Source: Woeseia sp037968755
GTDB taxonomy: Bacteria; Pseudomonadota; Gammaproteobacteria; Steroidobacterales; Woeseiaceae
Assembly (NCBI GenBank): GCA_037968755.1
Contig: JBBKWB010000080.1
Span: forward strand, 62,001 to 126,000
Reading direction: 5' to 3'
DNA: 64,000 nt
The notes beneath the pieces are model-generated. The model was not told the DNA's origin. It did not search any database and was given only the letters and a program-made list of their open reading frames with translations. A program made the translations under genes and the position numbers. Each line of letters starts with the position of its first letter. The stretch's first letter is position 1. Of this stretch, positions 1 through 8,638 are shown piece by piece.

Positions 1-1
1 G

Positions 2-1333
2 GGCAGCCTCGAGGTGCTGTCCCAGCACGAGGCGGACCAGCTGCGTAACGCTGGCCAGGGCGGCCTCTACACCCTGCTGCGTCGCTGCATGCTCGCGGTT
101 TTGAACTCCGGCGGCAATTCTGACGATGCGCGCGAGGTTCTGGGCCGACACAAGGATTTCGACGTTCGCTTCGAACAGCAGGACCGTGGCCTGAAAGTCG
201 TTTTGAGCGGCGCGCCTGCGTCGGCATTCGTTGACGGCCAGATGATCCGAGGTATTCGTGAACAGTTGTTCGCGGTGTTGCGGGATATCGTCTACACCCG
301 AAACGAGATCGACTCGAGCGGTCGCTTCGACCTGCTGTCCTCCGAGAACATCACTAATGCGGTATTTCACATCCTGCGCAACGCGCGGGTATTTCGCCTG
401 CCCGCAACCGCCGACATGGTGGTTTGCTGGGGTGGGCACGCCATCAGTCGTGACGAATACGATTACACCAAGAAGGTGGGCTACGAGCTTGGCCTGCGCC
501 GTCTGAATGTCTGCACCGGCTGCGGACCTGGCGCCATGAAGGGGCCTATGAAGGGCGCAACGATCGGCCACGCCAAGCAACGCATCGGCAATGGTCGCTA
601 CATCGGCATTACGGAGCCTGGCATCATCGCCGCGGAATCGCCTAATCCGATCGTCAACTCACTGATTATCATGCCGGACATGGAAAAACGCCTGGAGGCC
701 TTTGTGCGCGTGGGCCACGGCATCATCGTATTTCCGGGAGGCGTTGGTACAGCGGAGGAAATTCTGTACCTCCTTGGCATCCTGATGCACCCCGATAACG
801 AGCATATGGCGTTGCCGTTGATCCTGACCGGGCCGGCAAATCGTAAAGCCTACTTCGAGCAAATCGACGAATTCATCGGCAAGACGCTGGGTCCGGCCGC
901 GCAGGCCCGTTATCAAATTGTTATCGATGATCCTGAGGAGGTCGCCCGGCAGATGTTGCACAGCCTGGCGACGGTTCGCGAATACCGCAGAGAGCACGGT
1001 GACGCGTTCTATTTCAACTGGCGCTTGCACATCGACCACGATTTCCAGAAACCGTTTACGGCAACGCATGATTCAATGCGGGAGCTGCAAATCACCCGCG
1101 ACTTGCCAACCCACACTCTTGCAGCCAACTTGCGTCGCGCGTTCTCGGGCCTTGTGTCCGGAAATGTGCGCGAGGACACGCTCGCCGCAATCGAAAAACA
1201 CGGGCCATTCGAGATATCAGGTTCTGCGGAGATCATGAGTTTGCTCGACAAGTTGCTTGCCGGTTTTGTCGCTGATGGCCGCATGAAACTTGAAAGCGAT
1301 CGCTACACCCCGTGTTACAAGGTGCGCGTCTGA
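2..1333 (+). CDS. ppnN: Nucleotide 5'-monophosphate nucleosidase PpnN (YgdH), 5' truncated by window
   Basis: PpnN hydrolyses purine and pyrimidine nucleoside monophosphates to free base and ribose 5-phosphate in the cytosol and is a known (p)ppGpp target in E. coli. The sequence aligns by memory with E. coli PpnN along its whole length: CWGGHAI near the Rossmann start, CTGCGPGAM, and the LOG-family signature PGGVGTAEE. A GTG at 14 could pose as a start, but the frame is open to base 2 and the codons before it read GSLEVLS, matching the E. coli interior GSMDMLS. The gene therefore begins upstream of the window and only about the first ten codons are missing. The C-terminal PpnN extension (RRAFSGLVSGNV, ending CYKVRV) is intact. 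Confidence 0.96.
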   Translation, partial: GSLEVLSQHEADQLRNAGQGGLYTLLRRCMLAVLNSGGNSDDAREVLGRHKDFDVRFEQQDRGLKVVLSGAPASAFVDGQMIRGIREQLFAVLRDIVYTRNEIDSSGRFDLLSSENITNAVFHILRNARVFRLPATADMVVCWGGHAISRDEYDYTKKVGYELGLRRLNVCTGCGPGAMKGPMKGATIGHAKQRIGNGRYIGITEPGIIAAESPNPIVNSLIIMPDMEKRLEAFVRVGHGIIVFPGGVGTAEEILYLLGILMHPDNEHMALPLILTGPANRKAYFEQIDEFIGKTLGPAAQARYQIVIDDPEEVARQMLHSLATVREYRREHGDAFYFNWRLHIDHDFQKPFTATHDSMRELQITRDLPTHTLAANLRRAFSGLVSGNVREDTLAAIEKHGPFEISGSAEIMSLLDKLLAGFVADGRMKLESDRYTPCYKVRV

Positions 1334-1513
1334 TAGCTCACAAAGTGCACTGTGACGTGCTTCTCGTATTCTTTGCCGGGGTCCCTTTATTAAGTAAAAT
1401 GCACATGTAAAACTTTGAATAATAAAGAAAAAATGCCTAATTGCATTGTGAAGCAGTTCCTGTGATTTTGGCTATTCGCGACATACTATTTGTTCACAGG
1501 ATGTCGAGAGCAA

Positions 1514-1780
1514 ATGGCTATGCAAGACAGCAAGGATCTCAACTGGCGCGAAGATTTCAGCGACGATACTGATGCCAAGGAAGTGCGTCAGGAAATACCT
1601 GAACCTGCAAACGACAGTGATGGCGCCGACGGCTGGCAGCAGTATCGCCGCTGGATATCCAAAGCTCCCGCGCCGCGCACACGCCGCAGTAGCATCGATC
1701 CTTCGTTGTATACATGGAAAGGCTATCGCTCGTGGACGGAACAGGTAAAGCGCAAGTGGACCGATAACCAGGATCCGTGA
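1514..1780 (+). CDS. Small acidic/Trp-containing hypothetical protein (88 aa)
   Basis: I do not recognise this protein. It is 88 residues long with an acidic first half and a basic, tryptophan-containing second half (WQQYRRWISKAP, YTWKGYRSWTEQVKRKW). There is no signal peptide or membrane segment, so it is probably cytosolic. I chose the ATG at 1514 because a GAGAG purine stretch lies just upstream; the longer reading from a TTG at 1490 has no ribosome site. A second ATG follows two codons later. It sits alone, with a strong terminator hairpin 60 bp downstream. Real-gene support is codon use and the terminator; no function is offered. Confidence 0.55.
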   Translation: MAMQDSKDLNWREDFSDDTDAKEVRQEIPEPANDSDGADGWQQYRRWISKAPAPRTRRSSIDPSLYTWKGYRSWTEQVKRKWTDNQDP

Positions 1781-1840
1781 GTGCGCATTCGTCGAATGGT
1801 TTGCACCGATCGATTAGCCCGAAAAAATACTCAGCATGTT

Positions 1841-1870
1841 CGGCCGGCTCTTGCCGGCCGGTTTCGTTTT
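1841..1870 (+). terminator. Rho-independent terminator after the 88-aa gene
   Basis: A perfect 8-bp GC stem (CGGCCGGC / GCCGGCCG) closes a TCTT tetraloop and is followed by GTTTCGTTTT. It lies 60 bp past the stop of the small gene at 1514-1780 and would end that transcript. Confidence 0.75.
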
Positions 1871-2119
1871 GGGTAAGTCGACAGGACTCACTGCGGACAT
1901 TCTTCGCGCACGACTTCCAGACAACGGAGTACAGTTGAACATGCAACTGCCACTCCCGTTTGCCAACGTCAAATTGACAAAATATTGGTAGCGGTTCTCC
2001 TTTCCGAAAATTACTTCGCGATTGCCAAATGCACGAAAAAAGCTGTGACTTATCTCACGGCAAGTTCGGCTGCTGCTGGCTATATTTCGCACAACACGAA
2101 CCATAGTGAAATGAGACGA

Positions 2120-2305
2120 ATGCTGAATAACACCGCCAAACCTGAATCGCGCACAGACACGATCAAGAATGATGCAACCCGGCAACGTTGGGAGTTATTT
2201 CATCAGGCGATTGCGCATGCCAAGAAATCCAATTTCCTGGCCTTGGAAGAACTGGAAGATAACGGCGACGCTAGGCCGACGCCGTTAACCTCTGTCGCTT
2301 CCTGA
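2120..2305 (+). CDS. Possible small protein (61 aa), unrecognised
   Basis: This is a weak candidate in the otherwise gene-poor stretch 1781-2373. From the ATG at 2120 it reads a 61-residue, mostly helical product with the segment RWELFHQAIAHAKK and an acidic tail. A GAGACGA purine run precedes this ATG; the longer frame back to 1985 has no ribosome site and looks non-coding. No family is recognised and no partner gene is obvious. The rest of this 590-bp gap holds the terminator at 1841-1870 and nothing else I can support. Confidence 0.3.
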   Translation: MLNNTAKPESRTDTIKNDATRQRWELFHQAIAHAKKSNFLALEELEDNGDARPTPLTSVAS

Positions 2306-2373
2306 TTCGACTACTCGCGGCCGTTCAGGTCGTATCGGGCGCCGCTTTGGCTGCCCACACACGGAGACCGGGA

Positions 2374-2622
2374 ATGGAATGTGTACTGCAATGGCTTGAT
2401 GACCTCGATGACCTCTGGTCTTCGCTGGCGTCACATGCGGAGCACATGCGCCGCATAGCTATAGCGTGTGCTGTTCTGCTTGGTTTTCTGGCGTTTTGTG
2501 GCATTGGTGCTGTCCTTGCCTTCCACAGTCCGCCACTTGCGCTGGCACTGGTCTGCCTGATGACGGTCACCGCGCTGTATCGCGGCACGGTAGTCTCCCG
2601 GAAATCAGTAGCCCGCAGCTAG
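2374..2622 (+). CDS. Small two-helix membrane protein (82 aa)
   Basis: This is a hypothetical inner-membrane protein. After a soluble, Trp/Asp-rich N-terminus (LQWLDDLDDLWSSL) come two hydrophobic segments at about residues 29-50 and 53-70, then a short basic tail, which predicts a hairpin with both ends in the cytoplasm. The ATG at 2374 follows an ACGGAG ribosome site seven bases upstream; the frame's earlier TTG at 2347 lacks one. It precedes htpG by about 140 bp, too far to assume an operon. No family recognised. Confidence 0.55.
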   Translation: MECVLQWLDDLDDLWSSLASHAEHMRRIAIACAVLLGFLAFCGIGAVLAFHSPPLALALVCLMTVTALYRGTVVSRKSVARS

Positions 2623-2675
2623 TCCGCACTCTGTGTCCCCGACGCCTGATACTGGCGATTCCGGCCCTTCAGGCC

Positions 2676-2703
2676 TTGAAATAATCTCGATCGATACTAT
2701 GGT
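2676..2703 (+). promoter_or_regulatory. Candidate htpG promoter
   Basis: TTGAAA (2676) is followed after 16 bp by TATGGT (2698), 57 bp before the htpG start. CTTGAAA also resembles the -35 half of heat-shock sigma-32 promoters, fitting a chaperone gene, but no clear CCCCAT -10 half is placed correctly, so the sigma factor is undecided. Confidence 0.3.
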
Positions 2704-2759
2704 GTGCTCCCCTGCGCATCGCAGTTGTTTACCTGTATTGATATTGGGAGAGATTTTTC

Positions 2760-4640
2760 GTGAGCGAGCAAGAGAGCCGGCAAACCCTGGGTTTCCAGAC
2801 CGAAGTGCGGCAATTGCTGCAGTTAATGATCCATTCGCTGTACAGCAACAAGGAAATTTTTCTCCGCGAGCTGATTTCCAATGCGTCTGATGCTGCGGAC
2901 AAGCTGCGCTTTGAGGCGCTCGAGCAGCCAGATCTGCTGGAGGACGATGCTGACCTGAAGATCCGCATCGAGTTCGACGGCAAAGCCAAAACGCTGACCG
3001 TCATCGACAACGGCATCGGCATGTCCCGTGACGAGCTGATCCAGAACCTCGGCACAATTGCGCGATCAGGTACCTCCGAATTCCTGCAACAAATGACTGG
3101 CGACAGCAAGAAAGACGCCCATTTGATCGGCCAGTTCGGTGTAGGCTTTTATTCTGCATTCATTGTCGCCGATAAGGTCACCGTGGAGTCCCGCAGGGCC
3201 GGTCTTGCGGCCACCGATGCCGTGCGCTGGGAATCCGATGGTGCGGGCGAGTTCACGGTTGAGCCGACTGAGCAGGCAGCTCGCGGAACCCGGGTCACCC
3301 TGCACCTGAAAAAAGAGGCAAAGGAATACGCGGAAGCGCTGCGCCTCGAAACCCTGATACGAAAATACTCAGATCACATCGCGTTCCCGGTATTGCTGCA
3401 GGGCAAAGAGGACGAGGAAGCGCGTTCGGTAAACTCGGCGACGGCGCTGTGGACCCGGCCGCGCAGCGAGGTAAAGGATGAGGAATACCAGGAGTTCTAC
3501 AAACACCTGTCGCACGATTTTGCTGATCCCCTCTCCTGGAGCCACAACAAGGTTGAAGGCAAGCGCGAATACAGTAGCTTGTTGTATATCCCTGCCAATG
3601 CGCCGTTCGATCTCTGGAACCGCGAAGCACCGCGCGGCCTGAAACTCTATGTCCAGCGTGTGTTCATCATGGATGACGCAGAGCAGTTCCTGCCGCTGTA
3701 CCTGCGCTTCGTTAAAGGTGTAGTGGATTCCAGTGATCTGCCGCTGAATGTCTCACGCGAGTTGTTACAGAAGAGCCCCGGCCTTGATGCCATGAAGGCG
3801 GCGCTGTCGCGGCGCGTTCTCGACATGCTCAACAAGCTGGCGAGCAATGAAGCGGACAAGTTCAAGACGTTCTGGAGTCAGTTCGGCCAGGTTATGAAAG
3901 AAGGCCTGGTTGAAGATCGTGAACACGTTGCCAAGCTGGCGAAATTACTGCGCTTTACCACCACGCGCAGCGAAGGTGAAGCTCAGGATCAGTCGCTGGA
4001 TGACTACATCGGGCGAGCAGCGGAAGGTCAGGACAAGATTTACTACATTCTTGCCGAGAACTATGAGACGGCGAAGTCGAGTCCGCACCTTGAGAAGCTG
4101 CGGAAAGACGATATCGAAGTTTTGCTGCTTTATGATCGCATCGATCCATGGATGGTCGATAATCTTACGGAATACGAGGGCAAGACATTCCACGATGTCA
4201 GTCGCGGTGAGTTGGCGCTGCCGGACAGCGACGACAAAGCGAGCGATGAAGCGGCCGATGATGAACATAAACCGTTCATTGAGAAAATCCAGAAAGCCCT
4301 GGCAGAACGAGTCGAAGCGGTGAAGGTGAGCCAGCGACTAGTGGATTCTCCCGCCTGCGTCGTCGCCTCGGATCAGGATCTGTCGCCACAGATGCGGCGC
4401 ATGCTGGAGGCGTCGGGACAAAAGTTGCCGGAGTCGAAACCACAGCTCGAAATCAACGTGGGGCATCCACTGGTGCAGCGATTGGCGACTGAGTCGAACG
4501 ACAATCGCTTCGACGAGTTGTCGAATATCGTCCTTGACCACGCGCTGTTGGCCGAGGGCTCGCAGCTCGATAATCCAGCCGAGTATGTTCGCCGCATGAA
4601 CCAGTTGTTACTGGATCTGCAGAGCGCGCCAGCAAGTTGA
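2760..4640 (+). CDS. htpG: Molecular chaperone HtpG (Hsp90)
   Basis: HtpG is the bacterial Hsp90, an ATP-driven dimeric cytosolic chaperone that helps client proteins mature under heat and other stress. The 626 residues match the usual length. The GHKL ATPase motifs are all in the first 135 residues: ELISNASDAADKL (N box), DNGIGMSRDEL, and GQFGVGFYSAF. The middle domain (RRVLDML, VSRELLQ) and C-terminal dimerisation domain (HPLVQRL, DHALLAEG) follow. It starts with GTG at 2760 behind a GGGAGAG ribosome site. The stop is immediately followed on the other strand by the stop of the ABC fusion gene, with no base between them. Confidence 0.98.
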   Translation: MSEQESRQTLGFQTEVRQLLQLMIHSLYSNKEIFLRELISNASDAADKLRFEALEQPDLLEDDADLKIRIEFDGKAKTLTVIDNGIGMSRDELIQNLGTIARSGTSEFLQQMTGDSKKDAHLIGQFGVGFYSAFIVADKVTVESRRAGLAATDAVRWESDGAGEFTVEPTEQAARGTRVTLHLKKEAKEYAEALRLETLIRKYSDHIAFPVLLQGKEDEEARSVNSATALWTRPRSEVKDEEYQEFYKHLSHDFADPLSWSHNKVEGKREYSSLLYIPANAPFDLWNREAPRGLKLYVQRVFIMDDAEQFLPLYLRFVKGVVDSSDLPLNVSRELLQKSPGLDAMKAALSRRVLDMLNKLASNEADKFKTFWSQFGQVMKEGLVEDREHVAKLAKLLRFTTTRSEGEAQDQSLDDYIGRAAEGQDKIYYILAENYETAKSSPHLEKLRKDDIEVLLLYDRIDPWMVDNLTEYEGKTFHDVSRGELALPDSDDKASDEAADDEHKPFIEKIQKALAERVEAVKVSQRLVDSPACVVASDQDLSPQMRRMLEASGQKLPESKPQLEINVGHPLVQRLATESNDNRFDELSNIVLDHALLAEGSQLDNPAEYVRRMNQLLLDLQSAPAS

Positions 4641-6116
4641 TCAGTTTGGCTGGTTGTTGTTGCGCATGTGCGGCACAACCAGCCATCGTTCAATCAGGCC
4701 GAAAAACAGCTCTGTGATGATAGCCAGCCCGGCTGCTGGCAACGCGCCTTGCAGGATCAGGCGACTATCATTGAGCGCCAGTCCGGTCACGATCGGGTCA
4801 CCTAGTCCGCCAGCACCGATAAATGCCGCCAAGGTTGCCGTACCTATGCAGATAACAGCCGCTGTGCGAATGCCGGCGAGCACGTGCGGCATGGCCAGGG
4901 GTAGCAGCACGTAGCGCATTTCCTGCAGCCGGGTCATGGCCATTGCCGCGGCGACCTGCCGGTAGGCAGGTGGAATAGCATGCATTGCGGTGACGGTGCT
5001 GCGCGCGATGGGCAGCAGGGAGTAGAGAAACAGGGCAATGATGGCCGGTTTCTGGCCAACCCCGGCGAACGGGATCATCAATGCCAGCAAAGCAATTGAC
5101 GGGATCGTTTGCAGTAGCCCGGTGACGTAGAGGAACGCGCTCGACAAGCCGCGATGCCGGTGCACGGCCATGGCAATTCCCACTCCGACAACGATTGCCA
5201 ACAACAGGGCAGTCGCCGTCAGCTTCAGGTGTCGCTGGGTATTGCGCAGCAACTGTGGCAGGAAACTCTCTGACTCGTAGTCCGCCGTAACCAGGTTCTC
5301 TTCGCGCAAAAAAGCGGCTGCGACGTCGGCGATGCTGTTGTCCGAATCGAGTGCCTGCAGGTTAAGCGCCTGCATTCGTTGGTTGTCTATGCGGCCACTC
5401 AATGTTTGCAATACGTCGACCGCGGCGTCGGGCAGTTGCTCGTTCGCGATGTAGGCTGCCAGGTAGCTTGGAAAATAATCGAGATCATCTTCAAGCAAAA
5501 CGAGCCCCGTCCGCAGGATCTCGCCGTCGGTCGAGTACGCTGCCGTCAGGTCGATGTTGCCCTGGCTTATCGCATCGTAGGACAGGCTGTGTTCGATGCC
5601 CCGCACAGTTTGTGGCAGCCCATAACGTTGCTTGAGCGCCGGCCAGCCGTCAGCGCGATTCAGGAATTCGTGAGCGAACGCGACGCGTAGATCCGGGCGC
5701 GAGCGCAAATCAGATATCTTTCTGATGTTCTCTGCTTCCGAGAATTCGCGGGTAACTGCCAACGCGTACGTGTTGTCAAACCCGAGCGGATCAAGCAATC
5801 GCAGATTGCGTTCCTGAAGTGCGGCGCGGATGTCCGCGATGTCGTGCAGGTCCGGCCGGGCGAGGATGACTTCAGTAATGGTGCCGGAATACTCGGGATA
5901 CACGGTGATAGCCTTGTTGCGCAACGCCTCGTAGCTGATTTTCGTGCCGTTCAGGCCTGCCCGGCGCTCGACATCGAAATCATGTGCCTCAAGCAATTGC
6001 GCGGCGATTTCCGAAAGCAGGTAATTTTCAGTGAAATTCTTGCTGCCAACGATAATGGTCTGTGCGCTGGCGCTGGCACCCAGCAGTAAAATCATAATGA
6101 CCATGGAACAACGCAT
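4641..6116 (-). CDS. Glycine betaine/choline-type ABC transporter, binding protein fused to permease
   Basis: This 491-aa protein joins two parts of an osmoprotectant importer. A signal sequence (about residues 1-18, ending ASASA) leads a periplasmic binding domain of the OsmF/OpuCC type (about 19-285) recognisable by VGSKNFTENYLL, GLNGTKISYEAL and YPEYSGT. Residues about 290-480 form a five- to six-helix permease of the OpuCB/ProW type with the EAA-loop region LLPLAMPHVLAGIRTA and the family motif GAGGLGDPI. Binding-protein-first fusions are known for this family. The ATPase gene lies directly upstream, its TAA overlapping this ATG by one base (TAATG), so they form one operon. Quaternary amines are the likely substrates; the exact one is not readable from sequence. 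Confidence 0.9.
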   Translation of the reverse strand: MRCSMVIMILLLGASASAQTIIVGSKNFTENYLLSEIAAQLLEAHDFDVERRAGLNGTKISYEALRNKAITVYPEYSGTITEVILARPDLHDIADIRAALQERNLRLLDPLGFDNTYALAVTREFSEAENIRKISDLRSRPDLRVAFAHEFLNRADGWPALKQRYGLPQTVRGIEHSLSYDAISQGNIDLTAAYSTDGEILRTGLVLLEDDLDYFPSYLAAYIANEQLPDAAVDVLQTLSGRIDNQRMQALNLQALDSDNSIADVAAAFLREENLVTADYESESFLPQLLRNTQRHLKLTATALLLAIVVGVGIAMAVHRHRGLSSAFLYVTGLLQTIPSIALLALMIPFAGVGQKPAIIALFLYSLLPIARSTVTAMHAIPPAYRQVAAAMAMTRLQEMRYVLLPLAMPHVLAGIRTAAVICIGTATLAAFIGAGGLGDPIVTGLALNDSRLILQGALPAAGLAIITELFFGLIERWLVVPHMRNNNQPN

Positions 6117-6874
6117 TACTGGGTCACTCCGCGCAATGCAGTCACCAGTTGCGCGACATAGTTATTCACCGGCGCCGCCACAACTTTCTCTACAGCGCCA
6201 TGCTGCTGTACCCGGCCGGCTTTCATCACCACGATGTAGTCCGCGAGATTGATGGCTTCTTGCGGGTCATGGGTAACGAGAATGGTTGAGATCGGTTCGG
6301 CCGCCTGCAGCTTGAGAAACTGCTCATGAATGCTGATGCGAGTCATAGTGTCGAGCCCGGAAAAGGGTTCATCCAGCAACAACAGTTCAGGGCGCAGCAT
6401 CATGGCCCGACACAGCCCGGCACGTTGCTGTTGGCCGCCGGACAGTTCGTGTGGCCAACGCGGCAACACATCTGCGGGTAGCTGCATCAGCTCAAGCAGC
6501 TCGTCAAGACGTTGCTGGCTTTGTTCTTCGTCACGTTTATCGACGCGTGCGGGCAGCAGGATGTTGTCGCGTATACGCAAGTGCGGGAACAGCGCCACAT
6601 CCTGGATTGCGTAGCCAATACGCTTACGTAGCGCGGCCGGATTGGCGTAGTCAATGTCGGCACCGAGCGTGCGCACCGTTCCGGAGTCGGGGCGCAGCAA
6701 GCCGATTACCAGCTGGATCAGGGTGGACTTGCCGCTACCACTGGCGCCGAGCACTGCAGTAGTCTTCTGCCACGGCAAGCTCAGATTCAATTGATCGAGC
6801 GCGACAACTTTGCCGCGTTGCAACGAGACCTCGCGGAACTCCACGGCACTGTCCGGGTTTTTCCTGTCTTGCAT
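6116..6874 (-). CDS. Quaternary-amine ABC transporter ATP-binding protein
   Basis: This cytosolic ATPase powers the adjacent binding-protein/permease fusion. Walker A is GASGSGKST at residues 43-51, the signature is LSGGQQQRAG, and Walker B is LLLLDEPFSGLD. Downstream, TILVTHDPQEAINLAD gives the switch histidine typical of ProV/OpuCA relatives. At 252 residues it lacks the C-terminal CBS pair that senses ionic strength in OpuA- and OpuCA-type ATPases, so osmotic gating by CBS domains is unlikely. It is first in a two-gene operon. The start ATG at 6874 opens a product of ordinary length. Confidence 0.92.
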   Translation of the reverse strand: MQDRKNPDSAVEFREVSLQRGKVVALDQLNLSLPWQKTTAVLGASGSGKSTLIQLVIGLLRPDSGTVRTLGADIDYANPAALRKRIGYAIQDVALFPHLRIRDNILLPARVDKRDEEQSQQRLDELLELMQLPADVLPRWPHELSGGQQQRAGLCRAMMLRPELLLLDEPFSGLDTMTRISIHEQFLKLQAAEPISTILVTHDPQEAINLADYIVVMKAGRVQQHGAVEKVVAAPVNNYVAQLVTALRGVTQ

Positions 6875-7308
6875 GCGTTCCAGGTAACTGTTGCAGTCGC
6901 CCTGCTGCGGATTTGCGTGCGCCCGCTAAGTTGGGCAGAGTCTCCAAAGCGTTGCTCGTCGCCAAGGGGAAAACCGAACATGAGCGTCAACAAACGCCAG
7001 GTTCAGGGTGCGCGCACGGCTCAGTGACGAACAATATCAGGTCACGACGAACAAGGGTACGCAGCGGCCGATGAGCGACCACCGTGCAGGCGACGCATTG
7101 CTGCAGTGTCAGGCGCGGACTGCGCCCGGACGCGATCACGCCGCCGCAATAATACAGGTGCCAGGGACAGCCGTTGCCGTGGCATCATGCGTGGGCATTG
7201 CAGCAAGCCTGGGCATAAGCGATTAGAATCGCGTGTTCCTGGCGTTGCAGTAATATTTTGAGCTGGCAACGCCAGTAGGTTATTTCATTTTTCAGGACTG
7301 GATTTGCT
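6875..7308. other. 434-bp divergent intergenic region
   Basis: This lies between the leftward ABC operon and the rightward FKBP gene. Short frames exist on both strands but none has a credible start or composition. The only structure I can support is the inverted repeat at 7239-7275, just before the FKBP gene. Confidence 0.5.
7239..7275. promoter_or_regulatory. Inverted repeat upstream of the FKBP lipoprotein gene
   Basis: CTGGCGTTGC (7239-7248) and GCAACGCCAG (7266-7275) are perfect 10-base inverted arms separated by a 17-base AT-rich spacer. They lie 33 bp before the FKBP start. They could be an operator or a leader hairpin; no U-tract follows, so a terminator is unlikely. Confidence 0.45.
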
Positions 7309-7797
7309 ATGAGAAATTTTCAACTGGGCGTTACCTTTGTATTGATGGGTTTGCTGACGGGCTGTGGGAGTAAGCAAGACGCAACTCCCGAGCAGTCGGC
7401 GCCAGCGCCAGCCGCTGCCAATGAGATCGTGCCGGGCCTGACCGCGCGGATAATTCAGGCGGGGGACGGCGCGGTAGCCAGCGCTGGCCAGACAGCGGTA
7501 GTGCATTACACGGGTTGGTTGTATGACCCGGAATCCGCTGACCATCGCGGCGAGAAATTCGACAGCTCCGTAGATCGCGGTCAGCATTTTCGATTCCCAT
7601 TAGGCGCCGCTCGCGTCATTCGCGGTTGGGATGAGGGCGTTGTCGGCATGCAGGTTGGCGAGATTCGTGAACTCACGATTGCCCCGGAGCTCGCCTACGG
7701 CGAGCGCGGTGCCGGCAACGTCATTCCACCAGGCGCGACCCTGGTGTTTCAAGTCGAACTGGCAGACCTTGAAGACCGCGAAACAGCAACACAATAG
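7309..7797 (+). CDS. FKBP-type peptidyl-prolyl isomerase lipoprotein
   Basis: This is a cis-trans prolyl isomerase that helps fold exported proteins. A signal peptide ends in the lipobox LTGC with Cys19 as the lipidated residue, and the absence of Asp at the next position predicts outer-membrane sorting. A short Ala/Pro/Gln linker leads to one complete FKBP domain (about residues 43-157): VVHYTGWLYD, FDSSVDRG, GWDEGVVGMQVGE and the closing AYGERGAGNVIPPGA. Length is that of single-domain FkpB/Mip-core proteins without the dimerisation helix. Its stop is one base from the stop of the convergent OmpA-like gene. Confidence 0.92.
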   Translation: MRNFQLGVTFVLMGLLTGCGSKQDATPEQSAPAPAAANEIVPGLTARIIQAGDGAVASAGQTAVVHYTGWLYDPESADHRGEKFDSSVDRGQHFRFPLGAARVIRGWDEGVVGMQVGEIRELTIAPELAYGERGAGNVIPPGATLVFQVELADLEDRETATQ

Positions 7798-7798
7798 G

Positions 7799-8638
7799 TC
7801 AGTTCTGTTCCAGGCGAAATTCGATACGCCGGTTGCGGGCACGCGCGGCCGGCGTATTTCTTGAATCCAGAGGTTGGGCTGATCCGAGTCCGTTGCTAAG
7901 CAGCCGCTCGCGCCTGATGCCGCGTGCCACAAAGTAATCGGTGACCGCCATTGCGCGGGATTTACTCAATTGCACATTCGTGGTTTCGCCACCGGACGCA
8001 TCGGTGTGGCCGGTAACGGCCACGCGACTGCCAGGACAGTCCGCCGCGATCTCGATCAATGCGTCGAGGAACGGATAAGACGCTGGGCTGAGCACGTTCG
8101 AGCCCAGTGCGAAGCGCACCTCGCCACTCGCTACCGCTTTGCTGAATTGTTGCTGGCACAGCTCGGCAAAACTCAGGCGATCATCGTATGCGACGGCCTC
8201 GTTGACGATCAGCATATCGGAGAGCAGGGTGCGTTCCAGCCGCGTCAGCGCCTGCCCCCAGGCGGCAGGGTCATCGTAAACTCCTTGCAAGCTCAGCACC
8301 GCAGGCGAGACCGAGGCTTTGCCGTGCCGGGTCATGGCAAGCGTACGCAGCGTCTGTTCGGTTACCAGGGACCATCCGGGAGGTGCGGGTACGCCAGCTA
8401 CAAGGTCAAAGCGCTGGTCAAGATCTGCGAATAATTCCGCGCTCAGTGTGCGCAGTATCTCCTCGTGCGCGCTGGAGCTCGTTGTGCCAGTTACGACGAT
8501 GCTGTCCAGCGTGCGCACGATGTTGAGCTGAGCAGTGGCAGCAGCGAGTACGGGCAGCAATGCCAGCAGCATTAAGGACAGCGACACAGGCAGCCACTTG
8601 CGGCGTTCTGCCGCACCGTTCGAGACGACTGGTTTCAC
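7799..8638 (-). CDS. OmpA-domain protein with BON-like N-terminal region
   Basis: This is an envelope protein of 279 residues. A hydrophobic segment at about 15-35 (LSLMLLALLPVLAAATA) serves as signal or anchor. Residues 40-155 hold two segments reminiscent of BON domains (NIVRTLDSIVVTGTTSS, VSPAVLSLQGVYDD). The C-terminal 110 residues are an OmpA/MotB peptidoglycan-binding domain (VTGHTDASGG, SKSRAMAVTDYFVARGI, RNRRIEF). The order resembles mycobacterial ArfA. It starts with GTG, overlapping the stop of the upstream helix-hairpin-helix gene as GTGA, so the two are translationally coupled. Confidence 0.85.
   Translation of the reverse strand: MKPVVSNGAAERRKWLPVSLSLMLLALLPVLAAATAQLNIVRTLDSIVVTGTTSSSAHEEILRTLSAELFADLDQRFDLVAGVPAPPGWSLVTEQTLRTLAMTRHGKASVSPAVLSLQGVYDDPAAWGQALTRLERTLLSDMLIVNEAVAYDDRLSFAELCQQQFSKAVASGEVRFALGSNVLSPASYPFLDALIEIAADCPGSRVAVTGHTDASGGETTNVQLSKSRAMAVTDYFVARGIRRERLLSNGLGSAQPLDSRNTPAARARNRRIEFRLEQN

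Noticed and set aside
1974..2002. TTGACA as a promoter for the 61-aa frame
   Set aside because: No acceptable -10 hexamer at 16-18 bp spacing.
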